Shown: positions 53,154 to 63,274, counted from the first letter of the stretch. The stretch is 64,000 nt of DNA from Akkermansiaceae bacterium UBA4589 (GCA_002387565.1 DGJT01000032.1:1-64000), one strand, 5' to 3'. Made by a program: numbers and translations. The notes: generated from the sequence alone by a model not told the origin.

Positions 53154-53756
53154 ATGGCTAACTTTAAAAAGAAATCTCGTCAAAACCATGATGAAGCTCG
53201 ACAAAATCGCCATGTCAGCCGACATGATCGAGTGGGCACTCAATTACTCAAGGAGAAGCCTGAGGACGAGCTTATTGAAACCATTCAATCTCAGACTAAC
53301 CCTCTCATCTTAATTCTAGACGAAGTTCAAGACCCTCGTAATTTGGGAGCTATTCTACGTACCGCTGATGGCGCTGGAGTCACTGCAGTTGTTGTACCCA
53401 AAAACCGTGCTGCAAGCCTCAATGATACTGTGAACCGTGTCTCTGTAGGGGCGGCTGAACATTGCAATTTCTTTCGCGTGACTAACCTTAAGCGTGCCAT
53501 GGAGCAGATCAAAGCCGAAGGTGTTTGGATTACAGGCACTTCTGATCAAGCTACAGCTTCTGTATATGATTTAGACTTTACCGGGCCTACAGCTATTGTT
53601 ATGGGGTCAGAGGAGAGTGGTATTCGCCGACTCACTGAAGAAACCTGCGATCAACTCATCTCATTGCCTATGCAAGGGCATGTGCCGTGTCTCAATGTAA
53701 GTGTTGCTACAGGAGTTTGCCTCTATGAAGTGGTGAGACAGCGTTTAAATAGCTAA
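53154..53756 (+). CDS. TrmH/SpoU-family RNA 2'-O-methyltransferase (RlmB-like)
   Basis: The trefoil-knot SPOUT enzyme has all three motifs: NLGAILRTADGAG near residue 63, VMGSEESGI near 145 and SLPMQGHVPCLNVSVATGVCLYE near 172-195. The N-terminal 45 residues are basic (FKKKSRQNHDEARQN) and lack the full L30e-like substrate domain of RlmB (usual length near 240), so the 23S G2251 target is uncertain. It lies 14 bp after hisH and is followed by a terminator. Confidence 0.88.
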   Translation: MANFKKKSRQNHDEARQNRHVSRHDRVGTQLLKEKPEDELIETIQSQTNPLILILDEVQDPRNLGAILRTADGAGVTAVVVPKNRAASLNDTVNRVSVGAAEHCNFFRVTNLKRAMEQIKAEGVWITGTSDQATASVYDLDFTGPTAIVMGSEESGIRRLTEETCDQLISLPMQGHVPCLNVSVATGVCLYEVVRQRLNS

Positions 53757-53774
53757 CACGATTATTCATGAGAC

Positions 53775-53807
53775 AAAAAAACCACTGACTTTCATCAGTG
53801 GTTTTTT
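53775..53807. terminator. Rho-independent terminator after the SpoU methyltransferase gene
   Basis: Stem CCACTGA / TCAGTGG (53782-53788 / 53795-53801) with a 6-base loop, seven A before and six T after; the A/T flanks extend the pairing. It lies between convergent genes and can serve both strands. Confidence 0.92.
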
Positions 53808-53829
53808 ATTTAAAATTCTCAATTATTAA

Positions 53830-53994
53830 TTATTTTTTTAAGCAAACTAATAAAGAATGAATCACAGCTGGAACAAAAAAGAGAAAACACAAAATAATAT
53901 TAATCACAAAACTCTTTCCAATACCTGCCTTAAAAAACACAGCTAATGGAGGAAGAAATAAACTAAGGATTATAAGGATAAGTGGGTTTTTCAT
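53830..53994 (-). CDS. Pmp3/YqaE-family small membrane protein
   Basis: A very small hydrophobic protein, about 54 residues from the ATG at 53994 or 62 from 54018. It has two membrane helices (LILIILSLFLPPLAVFF and NIILCFLFFVPAVIHSLLVC). The central motif FLPPLAVFFKAGIGKSFVINIILCFLFFVPAVIH matches the Pmp3/YqaE pattern with PPLAV and the final G/A-V-I-H. Such proteins are linked to osmotic or membrane-potential stress. ATG 53994 is preferred since family members begin close to the first helix. Confidence 0.8.
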   Translation of the reverse strand: MKNPLILIILSLFLPPLAVFFKAGIGKSFVINIILCFLFFVPAVIHSLLVCLKK

Positions 53995-54097
53995 AATTGA
54001 TTTAATAAAGGTTGTCACTCAAGCTAGGCTAATTTAATTGATTATCAAGTATTTTATCTTTTCATTGCTTTGAAATCACTTAGACTACGAGAAATTT

Positions 54098-55129
54098 ATG
54101 GAAACTATTATTCACAGTGTTGATTTCGAAGATTATGATGATGCCGTCAACTTGGCAGTTAAGCATCTTAAGAAGTCTGAGATTGTAGCTATACCGAGTG
54201 AAACGGTTTATGGTCTAGGCGCTAACGCTTATGATGACACAGCTGTGGCTAAAATTTTTGCGGCGAAGAATCGCCCTAATCACAACCCCCTCATTCTTCA
54301 TATCCATAAAAACCAACTCAAGTACGTCGTTGACATTCCAGAAGAGCAACAAAAACTGGTCAATGATATCACCGAGGCTTTTTGCCCTGGCCCTCTGACT
54401 CTCGTGCTACCTAAGACAGAGCAAGTCTCTGATTTGGTATCAGCGGGCTTGGATACAGTCGCTGTGAGAATCCCAGCTCACCCTATCTTACGCAAAATTA
54501 TCAAACAACTAGGAGCGCCTATCGCCGCACCTAGCGCTAATAAGTTTCAAAGTATTAGCCCCACTTCAGCTCAAGCGGTATTCGAAGAACTCAACGGCGA
54601 CATCCCGCTGATTATTGATGACGGCGCTTGTAATAACGGTGTCGAAAGCACCATTATTAGTTTTGATTTTTCAGGAGCTAAGCCAATTATAAATATGCTA
54701 CGCCCAGGCCCTGTAAGCATTAAAGATTTGCAAGCTTTTGCCCCTGTACGCAAAACCTTCCTCAAAGCAGCTAAAGAGGAGCAGAAAGTACAAGCTCCTG
54801 GACAGTTCAAGGTGCATTACTCGCCTAAAACTCCCTTACGTCTGATCCATAAATTTGAAGATTTTGAACCGCAAGAGGGCAAGCGTTATGGCTTACTCAG
54901 TTACAAAGGTGATGATAAAAAAAGCTACACTGATCTGTATGATTGGGAGCAAGTAGAAACGCTAAGCCCCAGTCGAGGTAAGCTCAGCGAAGCCTCAGTT
55001 AGACTATATTTTTTATTACGCAAGCTAGATGCAGCTGGGCTAGATGAAATCATTGCAGAACCCGTTTCAGAAACAGATATAGGTGTAGCTATTATGGATA
55101 GACTACGTAAAGCCTCAATTAACTATTAA
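54098..55129 (+). CDS. L-threonylcarbamoyladenylate synthase, Sua5 type
   Basis: Forms TC-AMP from threonine, bicarbonate and ATP for the tRNA t6A modification. The YrdC fold has SEIVAIPSETVYGLGANAYDDTAVAKIFAAKNRP near residues 28-62 and KSKTNHNPLILHI-type residues. Unlike TsaC alone, a C-terminal Sua5 domain is present (APGQFKVHYSPKTPLRLI near 230 onward), making 343 residues. A terminator and the Pmp3-like gene lie upstream; the K+ channel gene follows 5 bp after its stop. Confidence 0.94.
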   Translation: METIIHSVDFEDYDDAVNLAVKHLKKSEIVAIPSETVYGLGANAYDDTAVAKIFAAKNRPNHNPLILHIHKNQLKYVVDIPEEQQKLVNDITEAFCPGPLTLVLPKTEQVSDLVSAGLDTVAVRIPAHPILRKIIKQLGAPIAAPSANKFQSISPTSAQAVFEELNGDIPLIIDDGACNNGVESTIISFDFSGAKPIINMLRPGPVSIKDLQAFAPVRKTFLKAAKEEQKVQAPGQFKVHYSPKTPLRLIHKFEDFEPQEGKRYGLLSYKGDDKKSYTDLYDWEQVETLSPSRGKLSEASVRLYFLLRKLDAAGLDEIIAEPVSETDIGVAIMDRLRKASINY

Positions 55130-55134
55130 AACTC

Positions 55135-55857
55135 ATGAACGATCCGCAATCAAACAACGAGTTAAACTCTAATGAACAAGGTTTTTTAGAGACTTCGATT
55201 GCGCGTAAAATTCTTATTATACTCATCCTCTTTTCAGCTTTTTGCTTTTCTCTAGAAACAGCACCAAAACTAGCTGATTCTACCAAGGCATGGTTACAAA
55301 AAGCCAACCTCATTATTACTGTTCTATTTACCATAGAATACTTAATTCGTGTTGTTCAGGCCAAAAATAGTCTAAAATTCATTTTTAGCTTCTTTGGTAT
55401 TATAGATTTATTAGCTATCCTGCCCTTCTACCTAAGCTTAGGTCTGCTTGATTTACGTTCATTACGCCTCTTGCGCCTGCTTAAGCTTATTAGAGTGATT
55501 AAAATAATCAGTTATAACCAAGCTATCAACCGTTTTGCTAAAGCGATTAGCTCAGTCAAAGAAGAACTACTCATTTTCTTTTTTAGTACCTTACTGATGT
55601 TTTATTTGGCTGCTGTAGGGATTTACCATTTTGAGCATGAAGCCCAGCCAGAAATTTTTAATTCTATTTTTAATTGTTTATGGTGGTCTGTAGCGACTCT
55701 CACTACTGTTGGCTATGGTGACATCTACCCTATTACTATTGGAGGAAGAGTGTTTACTCTGATTATCCTTATTTTAGGACTTGGGTTTGTAGCCATCCCG
55801 TCAGGTATTATTGCCTCGGCTCTCTCTGATATTCGCAAAGATAATTCTGATGTTTAG
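55135..55857 (+). CDS. Voltage-gated potassium channel-like ion transporter
   Basis: A 240-residue protein with six membrane segments. S4 is visible as LRSLRLLRLLKLIRVIKII near residues 103-121, with Arg/Lys every third position. The pore loop has the K+ selectivity filter TTVGYGD near 197, followed by S6 (VFTLIILILGLGFVAIPSGIIAS). There is no large cytosolic regulatory domain. It starts 5 bp after the Sua5 gene and its last bases overlap murJ by 8 bp, suggesting coupled translation. Confidence 0.92.
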   Translation: MNDPQSNNELNSNEQGFLETSIARKILIILILFSAFCFSLETAPKLADSTKAWLQKANLIITVLFTIEYLIRVVQAKNSLKFIFSFFGIIDLLAILPFYLSLGLLDLRSLRLLRLLKLIRVIKIISYNQAINRFAKAISSVKEELLIFFFSTLLMFYLAAVGIYHFEHEAQPEIFNSIFNCLWWSVATLTTVGYGDIYPITIGGRVFTLIILILGLGFVAIPSGIIASALSDIRKDNSDV

Positions 55858-57394
55858 AGCCTTTCTCACCTTATCTGGACTAACTTCTGTGAGTCGTTTA
55901 CTCGGCTATATTAGAGATATTTTAATTTCTAACTATTTAGGAGCGAGTTGGGCGAGTGATGCTTTTTTTACCGGGTTTAGGTTTCCGAACCTTTTCAGGC
56001 GCATCTTTGGCGAAGGAGCCTTTAATGCAGGGTTTGTCCCTTTGTTTTCCAAAGCTCTAGAAGAGCAAGGACGCGAAGCCGCAGTTAAATTCTCTAATCA
56101 AGTCTTGAGCTTGTTAGGTATTTTCCTGCTCGCCATGACAGTGCTGTTTATCTTTAAGATGGAGTGGCTCATCACTCTATTAGCGCCAGGGTTCAAGAAT
56201 CAGCCTGAGACATTAGCCCTAGCTACTAATTGTGGTAAAATCATGTTCAGTTACCTATTCTGCATGTCTCTTACTGCACAATTAGGAGGTATTCTCAACA
56301 CGCTTAAGAAATTTGCAGCGGTAGGCTTTGCACCTATTCTACTCAATTTATGTTTTTTAGTCACCTTACTAGTCTACATACCTTTTTTAAAAATTGATCA
56401 TAATTTAAGCTCTATTGCTTACGCTCTGAGCATTGCTGTCTGCGCTGCTGGTTTTATGCAATTAAGCTTACTCTGGGTTTGTTGTTACAAAGCAGGTATT
56501 AGACTCAGGTTTGCCTTTCCTAAAATCACCAGAGAGACTCATGAGCTTTTTAAACTCATTGTCCCAGGTATTTTAGCCTCTAGTGTGCAACAGCTAAATA
56601 TTTTTATTGGGCATGCCATTGCCTCAGGCCAAGAGTCAGCCATCTCTTACCTCTATTTTGCCGATAGGGTAAACCAACTACCTATAGGCATAGTTGGTAT
56701 TTCGTATGGCGTAATTCTTTTGCCGCTGATTAGTCGCAAGCTCAGTGCTAAGCAACCTATTGAGGCACAAGCCGACTTTATAGATGCCGCTAAAAAGTGC
56801 CTCTGGATAGCCATGCCAGCAGCTACGATTATGCTCGTACTGCCTTATGAAATTATTCACGTACTCTTTTATCGTGGTAAATTCACCTTAGAAGACACAG
56901 CGCAAACAGCACTTGTTCTACAGGCTTTTGCTGTAGGCCTTCCATTTTACGTGCTCAACAAAGTGTTCCAAACGCCCTACTTTGCGACTCTAGATACCAA
57001 AAAACCTATGATTATTTCTATCATATCTATTATTATTAATACTGTTTTAGGTTGGTTATGGTTTAAGTCTCATGGAGCTGTCGGTATTGCGTTAGCTACT
57101 TCTGTGGCTGCAGGCATTCAAAATATATCATTAGCTGTTTTCCTTCCTAAACCTTTTGGATTTACTCGCAGCTTTTATTTTTATATACTCAAATTAATTG
57201 GGTTATGCCTAATTTTTGCGGCAGCACTTTATGCTCTCACTCCTCTAGGTTCACAATGGACTGATTTAGGTAATTTATTAGACTTTGTATTTCTTGGTGT
57301 TTGGTTGCTAGTTGCTGGTACGCTCTATTTATTAGGCAGTCATTTTTTTAAAGTAATTGATGTTACAGAACTCAAAAAACTCGTCAAAAAATAA
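55850..57394 (+). CDS. murJ: Lipid II flippase MurJ
   Basis: Moves lipid-linked peptidoglycan precursor across the inner membrane. The 514 residues form about 14 membrane helices of the MATE/MviN superfamily. The N-terminal signature is SVSRLLGYIRDILISNYLGASWASDAFFTGFRFPNLFRRIFGEGAFNAGFVP (residues 11-62). Downstream, RVNQLPIGIVGISYGVILLPLISR near 270 has the family basic/proline pattern. The ATG at 55850 sits inside the end of the channel gene. PBP2 and PopT-like genes also occur in the window, but not in one operon. Confidence 0.94.
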   Translation: MFRAFLTLSGLTSVSRLLGYIRDILISNYLGASWASDAFFTGFRFPNLFRRIFGEGAFNAGFVPLFSKALEEQGREAAVKFSNQVLSLLGIFLLAMTVLFIFKMEWLITLLAPGFKNQPETLALATNCGKIMFSYLFCMSLTAQLGGILNTLKKFAAVGFAPILLNLCFLVTLLVYIPFLKIDHNLSSIAYALSIAVCAAGFMQLSLLWVCCYKAGIRLRFAFPKITRETHELFKLIVPGILASSVQQLNIFIGHAIASGQESAISYLYFADRVNQLPIGIVGISYGVILLPLISRKLSAKQPIEAQADFIDAAKKCLWIAMPAATIMLVLPYEIIHVLFYRGKFTLEDTAQTALVLQAFAVGLPFYVLNKVFQTPYFATLDTKKPMIISIISIIINTVLGWLWFKSHGAVGIALATSVAAGIQNISLAVFLPKPFGFTRSFYFYILKLIGLCLIFAAALYALTPLGSQWTDLGNLLDFVFLGVWLLVAGTLYLLGSHFFKVIDVTELKKLVKK

Positions 57395-57399
57395 TATTT

Positions 57400-58134
57400 A
57401 TGAAACTTCTTTTTCTCATTTCTGTTATTTTAATCAGCTTAGGCTCAACTAGCTTAGCTGAGGAAACAGTTGTTGATACTAAGAAAGAGAGCGTCATTCT
57501 CTTACACGGTTTATGTCGTAGCTACCGAGCGATGAAACCTATGCAGACATTCTTCGAAGAACAAGGTTACCATGTGGTTAATACTGGTTACCCATCGACC
57601 AAGGCTCCTATCGAGAATCTAGCTAAAGACTATCTACCTGCTATGTTAGAGCAATGCCGTGCTCAGGGCAGCACACATATTCACATTGTGACTCACTCCT
57701 TAGGAGGCATTTTACTCAGAGAGTATTTATCTCAATCTGAGATCCCTCAATTAGGTAAAGTCATCATGCTTGCACCACCTAATCATGGTTCTCCTCTGAT
57801 AGATAAATTTGGTGAATTCAAAATCCTTCAATGGATTCAAGGAGATGCTGGGCAACAACTCTGCACCACTCCTCATGGCAAACCTCATGAACTGAATCAA
57901 AATCCCTACGAATTTAGCTACCTTGGAATTATTGCAGGTAAACACAGCTTGAATCCATTATACAGTGTACTCATCCCAGGCAAAGATGATGGCAAAGTTC
58001 CTATCGAAAATACCAAACACCCTTCTATGACAGACTTTTTGGCTCTCCCTACCTCTCACTCTTTTATTATGCGAGATAAAGAAGTCAAACAACAGTGCTT
58101 AGCTTTCCTCCAAACTGGGGAATTTGTTAAGTAG
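57400..58134 (+). CDS. Exported alpha/beta-hydrolase (lipase/esterase type)
   Basis: A signal peptide (residues 1-21, FLISVILISLGSTSLAEE) precedes a 220-residue hydrolase domain. VILLHGLCRS is the oxyanion loop; the nucleophile is in VTHSLGGILLREYL near residue 95 (Ser-x-Gly-Gly). The later GKDDGKVPIENT (Asp) and PTSHSFIMRDKE (His) fit the triad. The fold resembles extracellular lipases and acyl-transferring esterases; the substrate is not known. It follows murJ by 5 bp and precedes the helicase gene by 17 bp. Confidence 0.85.
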   Translation: MKLLFLISVILISLGSTSLAEETVVDTKKESVILLHGLCRSYRAMKPMQTFFEEQGYHVVNTGYPSTKAPIENLAKDYLPAMLEQCRAQGSTHIHIVTHSLGGILLREYLSQSEIPQLGKVIMLAPPNHGSPLIDKFGEFKILQWIQGDAGQQLCTTPHGKPHELNQNPYEFSYLGIIAGKHSLNPLYSVLIPGKDDGKVPIENTKHPSMTDFLALPTSHSFIMRDKEVKQQCLAFLQTGEFVK

Positions 58135-58151
58135 TAAGTTAAATAGACCTA

Positions 58152-61100
58152 ATGAAAAAAACAAAATACTTACAAATTTTTGAATATCTAAAAGAGTTCT
58201 CAAAAATCAGAAATAAACCTATTCTTGATATTGACGCTCAAGAAACACAATATCTCGAAAAATTTTGGCTTAACGACATTGCTGAAAATGAAATTTTTGA
58301 AAATATTATCAGAGCAGACTTCAATGAAGACAACGATTATTGGTTAAAAGTAGGGAAACCTAACGAGCCCGAGAAACCAGAATTTGCCAAGCTTACAGAA
58401 AGTTTGGAAAAATGGATTGATAAAACAACTCTACTAAATGAAGAAGGTGAGCCTAAGTTAATGGAAACACTTACAATCAATGATAAAACTTCTTTCATTG
58501 AAGACTTCCCGGAACTTAACAAAGAATTACAGCAATACATTAACAATAAGTGGATTGATGACCTGATAGAATACAATGAAAAGTATAAAATATACAAAAT
58601 TCGACATGAAAAGTATGAAAAAGTAAATACTGTCTACAAACAGCTTTTCCGTATATTTAACAAAAACCAGCAATTTGGAGAAGAGTATGAGTTAGTTGTT
58701 GGTGTCGGGCTATTAAACTTTAAAGAAAATAATGAAAGCCCGAAGGTTTTTAGACATATTTTAACCCAGAGAGTAGATATTAAGTTTGAAGACTCACAAA
58801 TTTTTGTTTCGCCAAACTTAGAATCTGACCCTCAAATTGAAACTGACTCCATCCTCGACTTACCTAAACAATTTGATTCACAAAATATTATAGATGCTGA
58901 ACAATTGGTAAAGAACTACCTTAAAGAGGAAAACATCGAAACAATTTTTAGCAACACAGAAAAGGCTTTACAAATTTTTGCAGAAAGAATTTCTCCTGAT
59001 GGCAGCTATAACCACTTAATTGAAAAGCCGAATAGAACGCCTTCAAAACCAAGTATAACTTTTTCTCCTGCTCTCTTATTTAGAAAAAGAAATACTAGAA
59101 GCTTTACTGCTCTATATGAGAAAGTATTAGAAGATATTGAAAACGGTGATGACAGCCTTGAAATCCCAACAATAAATGATCTTATAGGCGTCCATTCAAA
59201 TATTGAAGGTGATAATTATTATCTCGACAACTCATCTAATGATTCACAAATTGAGCCAATATTTTTTCCTAAGGAATATAATGATGAACAATTAGAAATA
59301 GTTGAAAAAACCAGAAGAAGCAATAAAGTTCTCGTACAAGGCCCTCCAGGCACAGGAAAGTCACACACTATTGCCAATTTAATTTGTCACTTGCTCGCAA
59401 ACGGAAAAAAGGTTTTGGTTACTGCCTATACAAAAAGGGCTTTGGAAGTTCTAAAAGATAAGCTTCCACCTGAATTTCAGGATTTAACAGTAAACCTTTT
59501 GAGTGGAGATTCATCTTCTCTCCAAGACCTTCAATCAAGTGTAAATGCTATTAATGATGAATTATCAAGAGCTGACCTCTTTGAATACCGGTCACAAATT
59601 AGTGAATTTGAAAATAAATTAAAGAATACGAGAGAGTCAATCGCTGAAACCTCAAACGACCTTGTTCAAATAAAAGAGAAATCAACACGAAAAAAAGAAC
59701 TCAATAAAAAATACAAAGGAACCTTAACTGAGATTGCTGAAAACATTGAAGCAGATACACCATTGTTCGAATGGTACAAAGACGATTTTAATAGTCTTGA
59801 AAATGATGACTTGCTATCTAAGTTAATAGAATTCATTCAACTACATGAAAAATATAAGCAAATTGAGACTGATGAGTTTAAATATGTGATTCCAGACCTC
59901 AATAATTTACTCACTTCTGTCCAGTTAAAAGAATATTCAAACCTCACTGACAAGCTTGCCAATGGCTTTTCAGAAGATCCTAACCTTAAAATTTCATGTT
60001 CAGATTTTGTTGAGTTAAATCAACATCTCAAAAAGCTTCAAAACTTTTACAGTGAAGTAGAACAATTGCAAATTGACTTTACAGCTAATGTTATAGAATC
60101 ATTTTTGAAAGGCAAGAATAAGGAATGGTTACAAATCTTAAATCAATCAAAATCAAGGCTTGAGAAGCTCGAGAAGTTCGATTTGCAAAAAATTGATAAG
60201 GATATAGAAATCGCTTATCCTCAAAACAAAAGTTTAAAGCAACTTAAAAGTGATGCTCACATACTCCTTTCCTACTTAAATGAAGGCAAGCCATTAATGG
60301 GTTTTAACTTTGCAATAAAGAAGCCATTTCTGACGAGAGAAATAAAAGAACGACTTTATTTTATTGAGGGTGTTAGAGTCAACGGAAGCCCTTGCGATAC
60401 TATTAAAGAGTATGAAACTGTTTTGCAGGATATTGTCTTTCAACAAGATTTCATTGAGTTAACAGAAATTTGGAAAAAAGAACCACCTAAAGGGAGCTTA
60501 CTCTACAAGAAATATTTATTTTTTCAGCAAATTCAAAATGAGGTTGAGCAACTATCAAAATTAATTAATGAAGCGAGTGCCTCAAAATTAATTATTCAGT
60601 CTATTAGTAACTTGAAAATAGAACTATTTGATAAAGAAGACCTAAAAAAAGTTAATTTAAAAGCTGAGTTTAGCAAAATAACTGAGAGTATTTCTAAACA
60701 TAAAGATTTAGTTAATCAATCCAAAGCGTACCTAAACCACGTAAATTTTCATCCTATTAAAGAAGATATTCTTGAAGCATATGATAAAATTGATTATTAC
60801 TTTTATGATGAGTTGCTGAGCAAACTTAATAAATTTATTGGTGATCAACAGAGTTTTATAAATTTTAATAATCTAAGGTCGGAGCTTTGTTCTAATATTC
60901 CATCTACAATACAATTGGTAGAAGAAAATTCATTTTCACTTGAAGATGTAAAAAGTTTAAAAGAAGCAATCTATTTCAGGAATGCGCAATTCCAACTTAA
61001 CAAGCTGATAGATGTAAATTACGAAAATCAACTCGTTCAAAACTTAACTAAATTGGAACGGGATGAAAGAAAATTGATTGCAAAGCTCGCTTCAAAAAAA

Positions 61101-63260
61101 GCCTGGTCTAAAGTTGTGGAAGGTCTACAACAAAACCGTTTTTTAAGACAGCATCTAGACGCTTGGGTCATGGCTGTTAAAAAAATTGGCAAAACTGGAA
61201 CAAGTAAAAGAGCACTGAAATTTAGAAAAATAGCTCAACAAGAAATGGAATATTGCAAAGATTCTATCCCCTGTTGGGTTATGCCATTATACAAGGTTGC
61301 TGAAACAATAAAACCTGAACAAGAGATGTATGATTATGTGATTATTGATGAAGCTAGTCAACTTGGCCCTGATGCCATATTTTTACTCTATATTACAAAA
61401 AATATTATTATTGTTGGAGATGATAAGCAGACTTCACCTGAATATGTTGGTGTTAAGTCTAATACGATGAGCCCTCACATTGAGCGTCACTTAGGAGGGA
61501 TTCCTTTTTCAGATTATTATGGAACAGAGTTCAGCTTTTTTGACCATGCTAAAATTTTCTGTAATGGAGTTACTGTTCTTAGAGAGCATTTCAGATGTAT
61601 GCCAGAAATAATTGAGTTCTCAAATCGTCATTTTTACGCCCCTGATGGAAAAGGTCTTTATCCCCTTAAACAGTACTCAGAAGATCGTCTCGAACCTTTA
61701 GTTTCCATATTCTGCTCAAACGGCTACACAGAAGGTACAGGTGCAAGAATTATAAATAAACCTGAAGCAAATAATATTGCTGAAAAAATTGGAAAGTTAG
61801 TTGAAGATAAAAGATATAATGGAAAATCTATAGGAATTATTACCCTTCAAGGAAATCAACAAGCAAATGTGATTGAAAGCCTACTTTTAAAAAAAATTGG
61901 AGAAGAAGAATTTAATAAACGTAACATAATTTGTGGTAACTCTTCTTCTTTCCAAGGTGATGAAAGGGATATTATCTTGTTAAGCTTGGTTACAGCTCAT
62001 AATCACAATAGGTCCGCACTTGTAAAACCCGAAGATGAAAGAAGATTCAATGTTGCTGTTAGTCGAGCCAAAGAGCAGATTCTGCTATTTCATTCAGTTC
62101 AGCTAGACGATTTAAGTAATATAAATGATTTACGCTACAAACTGTTAGACCACTTTAAAAACTACAATTCTTATCAACCTATTTACAACACTCCAATTGA
62201 AAGAAAAATAGGGACGCAACCTGAACCTTTCGATAGTTGGTTTGAAGTTGACGTTTACAATGATATTGTAAGTAAACAACTTAAAATCATTCCTCAATAT
62301 GAAGTAGCAAAAGGCAGATACAAGATTGATATGGTTGCCCTACTTCCTAATGGTACTAAGATAGCAATCGAATGTGATGGAGATAAGTGGCATGGCCCAG
62401 AACAGTATCAAAATGATATAATGCGTCAAAAAGTACTAGAAAGATGTGGTTGGCAATTTTTTAGAGTTAGAGGCTCTGAATATTATACCAACAGAGAAAA
62501 GGCATTAGAACCATTTTGGAACATGGTTCGCCCTATATTAGAAAAACAGATAGAACTAGCTTCAGGTTTAGATTCTCCGAAATCAATTATTCAAAAAGAC
62601 AAAGAAATTACAACAGAAATTTTCGTAGATTTACAAAACCCACTTTTGCAGAAAAATGATAATGAAACCTCGATTAATTCTTTTGAGCAGATTGACTCAA
62701 ACTCAAGTTCTAATAAAATAATTAGATACTTCAATCTATTTGAATCAGGAGAATATATTCTGACAGACAAAGAGCCGCTGAAGGCTGATTATGTAATTCC
62801 CATACAAGAACTTCACCAGAAAGGTTTTCTTATCCAGTGCTATAACTCAGGCCATATTAATAAAGTTCACATTCCAACGCTTCTTTCAAAAAAAATTGGA
62901 AGAAAATACATGAATGGATTTAATAAAGACGGGAAATTAATTAATATTGAAGCTGTCGAAACTGAAAAAATCATTGGTATCTATTTCAATGAGAATGGTT
63001 GTAGAAAATTTAAAGCGCATTTAACCAAAAACATTTCGACCCGCGAGCAACTTCATTTGCAAGGCTATAAAGTAATTTACAATGATTTTGATATGCTAGA
63101 ATATAATGTCTTGCCTTTAGATTCCTATAACGACATCAGTCGATTAGTATTTCAAAGTTTTTCAGCCAATGGCAAAGAACTTGATAATATTTATTACAAG
63201 AAAGAGTGGGAAGCTCTAACAAAATTAAAATACACTAACGGCGAGTTATTTAAATTTTAA
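58152..63260 (+). CDS. Large SF1 (Upf1/Dna2-like) helicase with C-terminal Vsr-like nuclease domain
   Basis: This 1702-residue protein has an N-terminal region without recognised motifs, Walker A GPPGTGKS near residue 397 and the long SF1B-type spacer of coiled coil (about 500-1000). Walker B is VIIDEASQLGPD near 1064, VGDDKQ follows near 1088 and the helicase C-terminal motif RRFNVAVSRAKEQ is near 1297. Around 1391-1414 a PD-(D/E)xK Vsr-like site, KIDMVALLPNG and IAIECDGDKWHGPEQY, is fused on, and a 170-residue unknown domain ends the chain. Such fusions occur in antiphage systems. The gene is more AT-rich than cinA beside it and stands alone without an obvious partner. Hypothetical defence role; no system name is assigned. 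Confidence 0.8.
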   Translation: MKKTKYLQIFEYLKEFSKIRNKPILDIDAQETQYLEKFWLNDIAENEIFENIIRADFNEDNDYWLKVGKPNEPEKPEFAKLTESLEKWIDKTTLLNEEGEPKLMETLTINDKTSFIEDFPELNKELQQYINNKWIDDLIEYNEKYKIYKIRHEKYEKVNTVYKQLFRIFNKNQQFGEEYELVVGVGLLNFKENNESPKVFRHILTQRVDIKFEDSQIFVSPNLESDPQIETDSILDLPKQFDSQNIIDAEQLVKNYLKEENIETIFSNTEKALQIFAERISPDGSYNHLIEKPNRTPSKPSITFSPALLFRKRNTRSFTALYEKVLEDIENGDDSLEIPTINDLIGVHSNIEGDNYYLDNSSNDSQIEPIFFPKEYNDEQLEIVEKTRRSNKVLVQGPPGTGKSHTIANLICHLLANGKKVLVTAYTKRALEVLKDKLPPEFQDLTVNLLSGDSSSLQDLQSSVNAINDELSRADLFEYRSQISEFENKLKNTRESIAETSNDLVQIKEKSTRKKELNKKYKGTLTEIAENIEADTPLFEWYKDDFNSLENDDLLSKLIEFIQLHEKYKQIETDEFKYVIPDLNNLLTSVQLKEYSNLTDKLANGFSEDPNLKISCSDFVELNQHLKKLQNFYSEVEQLQIDFTANVIESFLKGKNKEWLQILNQSKSRLEKLEKFDLQKIDKDIEIAYPQNKSLKQLKSDAHILLSYLNEGKPLMGFNFAIKKPFLTREIKERLYFIEGVRVNGSPCDTIKEYETVLQDIVFQQDFIELTEIWKKEPPKGSLLYKKYLFFQQIQNEVEQLSKLINEASASKLIIQSISNLKIELFDKEDLKKVNLKAEFSKITESISKHKDLVNQSKAYLNHVNFHPIKEDILEAYDKIDYYFYDELLSKLNKFIGDQQSFINFNNLRSELCSNIPSTIQLVEENSFSLEDVKSLKEAIYFRNAQFQLNKLIDVNYENQLVQNLTKLERDERKLIAKLASKKAWSKVVEGLQQNRFLRQHLDAWVMAVKKIGKTGTSKRALKFRKIAQQEMEYCKDSIPCWVMPLYKVAETIKPEQEMYDYVIIDEASQLGPDAIFLLYITKNIIIVGDDKQTSPEYVGVKSNTMSPHIERHLGGIPFSDYYGTEFSFFDHAKIFCNGVTVLREHFRCMPEIIEFSNRHFYAPDGKGLYPLKQYSEDRLEPLVSIFCSNGYTEGTGARIINKPEANNIAEKIGKLVEDKRYNGKSIGIITLQGNQQANVIESLLLKKIGEEEFNKRNIICGNSSSFQGDERDIILLSLVTAHNHNRSALVKPEDERRFNVAVSRAKEQILLFHSVQLDDLSNINDLRYKLLDHFKNYNSYQPIYNTPIERKIGTQPEPFDSWFEVDVYNDIVSKQLKIIPQYEVAKGRYKIDMVALLPNGTKIAIECDGDKWHGPEQYQNDIMRQKVLERCGWQFFRVRGSEYYTNREKALEPFWNMVRPILEKQIELASGLDSPKSIIQKDKEITTEIFVDLQNPLLQKNDNETSINSFEQIDSNSSSNKIIRYFNLFESGEYILTDKEPLKADYVIPIQELHQKGFLIQCYNSGHINKVHIPTLLSKKIGRKYMNGFNKDGKLINIEAVETEKIIGIYFNENGCRKFKAHLTKNISTREQLHLQGYKVIYNDFDMLEYNVLPLDSYNDISRLVFQSFSANGKELDNIYYKKEWEALTKLKYTNGELFKF

Positions 63261-63274
63261 AGACTATCCCGAAC

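Noticed and set aside
58152..63260. Known defence system names (for example Mokosh-like or Zorya-like)
   Set aside because: Mokosh pairs a helicase with a phospholipase-D nuclease, while this has a Vsr-like PD-(D/E)xK nuclease. Partner genes for other systems are missing, so no name was given.
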